A stretch of 11,405 nt of DNA from an uncultured Bacilli bacterium. Its GTDB lineage: Bacteria > Bacillota_I > Bacilli_A > RF39 > UBA660. The position numbers and the translations under genes are program-made. Each line of letters begins with the position of its first letter. Position 1 is the stretch's first letter. This document shows, one piece after another, positions 10,759-11,405 of this stretch. The stretch is from the NCBI GenBank assembly GCA_947631655.1, contig CANRME010000034.1:1-11405 (forward strand), in the 5' to 3' direction. The notes under the pieces were generated by a model that did not search any database, was not told the DNA's origin, and saw only the letters and a list, made by a program, of their open reading frames with translations.

Positions 10759-11208
10759 ATGTTTGAAAATAATTTAAGATGGTGTCGTGAAGAATTAGAA
10801 ATGACACAAGCCGAATTAGGTTATATATTTGGTGTATCGGATGCAGCCGTTCGAGCTTGGGAAACTGCACACGATTCCATTCCTTTACCAAAACTAATTA
10901 AATTTTGTAATATGTATGATTATTCATTAGATTTTGTTTGTGGACTTACAAGAAAAAATATTAAATATGGTAAGTTTGAAACTAACAAAGAAAAGATAGG
11001 CAAAAGATTAAAAGCATTAAGAACTAAACTTAATTTATCACAACAAGCACTTGCTGACGAATGTAAAATATCACAAACTACTTATAGCGGTTATGAAACA
11101 GGACACTATTTAATTAATACAAGCAATTTATATTATATTTGTAAAACTTATAATGTTTCTATGGATTATTTAGTTGGTAGAACTAACAACCCAAAAATAA
11201 GCAAATAA
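10759..11208 (+). CDS. Transcription regulator with two tandem XRE HTH domains
   Basis: 149 aa, ATG after AGGGTG. Two complete XRE domains fill the protein: residues 5-63 (RWCREELEMTQAELGYIFGV, VRAWETAHDSIPLPKL, DYSLDFVCGLT) and residues 78-140 (KRLKALRTKLNLSQQALADE, TTYSGYETGHYLINTSNL, NVSMDYLVGRT). Both keep the Q-x2-L/A, W/Y-E-T and 'sxDfL-GlT' signatures. They are joined by a basic linker (RKNIKYGKFETNKEK). No sensor domain is attached. A monomer with two reading heads could bind a palindrome by itself, which suits the perfect dyad at its own start. It probably represses itself and its divergent neighbour. Ended by a terminator at 11214-11246. Confidence 0.85.
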   Translation: MFENNLRWCREELEMTQAELGYIFGVSDAAVRAWETAHDSIPLPKLIKFCNMYDYSLDFVCGLTRKNIKYGKFETNKEKIGKRLKALRTKLNLSQQALADECKISQTTYSGYETGHYLINTSNLYYICKTYNVSMDYLVGRTNNPKISK

Positions 11209-11213
11209 AAAGA

Positions 11214-11246
11214 TGGAGTTATGAAAAAACATAATTCCACTTTTTT
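11214..11246 (+). terminator. Terminator after the tandem-XRE gene
   Basis: TGGAGTTATG, loop of six A, CATAATTCCA with one G-T pair, then a run of six T (11241-11246). The opposite strand also has A/T runs, so it may also end the convergent gene that stops at 11256. Confidence 0.75.
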
Positions 11247-11255
11247 AAATCTCTA

Positions 11256-11405
11256 TTATCTATCAAAATCGTCATCTTTATTTCTAATATTATCTTTATT
11301 TTGTATCGTGTCCATATCGTTTTTATTAATAATTTTTTCTTCGTATAATTCGTTAATAAACTCATCATACTTGTTACTAGCGAAGAATTTATCTTGTAGA
11401 AATTC
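11256..11405 (-). CDS. 3' end of an unidentified gene (5' end beyond right edge)
   Basis: The last 49 codons and stop TAA of a leftward reading frame open to the right edge. The visible part is a short helical stretch (FFASNKYDEFINELYEEKII) followed by a very hydrophilic Asn/Asp/Lys-rich tail ending in KDDDFDR, typical of a disordered C-terminus. Composition and the adjacent convergent terminator support real coding. No family can be recognised from this part. Confidence 0.6.
   Translation of the reverse strand, partial: EFLQDKFFASNKYDEFINELYEEKIINKNDMDTIQNKDNIRNKDDDFDR

Noticed and set aside
1..11405. CRISPR array, insertion sequence or retron
   Set aside because: No regularly spaced repeats, transposase or reverse transcriptase are visible; the only multi-copy repeats are the operators and the origin-like repeats.

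Overview
The window is low-G+C DNA from a Bacillota-type (Firmicutes or a close relative) bacterium. Evidence is the AT-rich codon use, strong purine-rich Shine-Dalgarno sequences, several TTG starts, TTGATT/TATAAT-type promoters with 17-bp spacers, and intrinsic terminators. TGA is used as a stop and TGG encodes Trp, so the code is standard. The genus cannot be named from the sequence alone.

Positions 1 to about 7.8 kb are the integrase-proximal arm of a temperate phage (prophage). A leftward early operon (3490 to 1, running off the left edge) encodes, in transcription order, an excisionase-like DNA-binding protein, a 53-aa membrane peptide, a DnaD-type replication initiator that seems to carry its own origin repeats, a coiled-coil protein, a winged-helix protein, an unknown small protein, a probable single-strand-annealing recombination protein, a conserved coiled-coil phage protein and a RecB/Cas4-like PD-(D/E)XK nuclease. 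The genes are tightly packed, with ATGA or TAATG stop-start overlaps at most junctions.

Positions 4.0 to 6.5 kb form the lysogeny switch. A Cro-like DUF739 protein (leftward) and a short ImmR-like repressor (rightward) are divergent around operator dyads of the form RTTGAA-N5-TTCAAY. One further identical operator lies at the 3' end of the cro-like gene. The repressor has no LexA-type self-cleavage domain. Downstream lie a membrane-anchored PH-domain protein and a compact ImmA-like HELAH zinc peptidase, which suggests induction by repressor proteolysis as in ICEBs1-type elements. Then comes a structured leader and a tyrosine integrase.

The most unusual segment is 3.54 to 4.04 kb. About 470 bases have no credible gene, begin at a strong rightward promoter, and contain many hairpins plus a loop-to-strand pseudoknot pairing. 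I interpret this as a large structured phage noncoding RNA.

Right of about 7.8 kb is probably host chromosome: a terminator, tRNA-Arg(ACG), a solitary MvaI/BcnI-type endonuclease without a methyltransferase in view, tRNA-Pro(TGG), a membrane-anchored beta-propeller-like protein, an unknown helical protein, a tandem-XRE regulator that probably controls itself and its divergent neighbour through a TATATCA dyad, and the 3' end of an unidentified gene.
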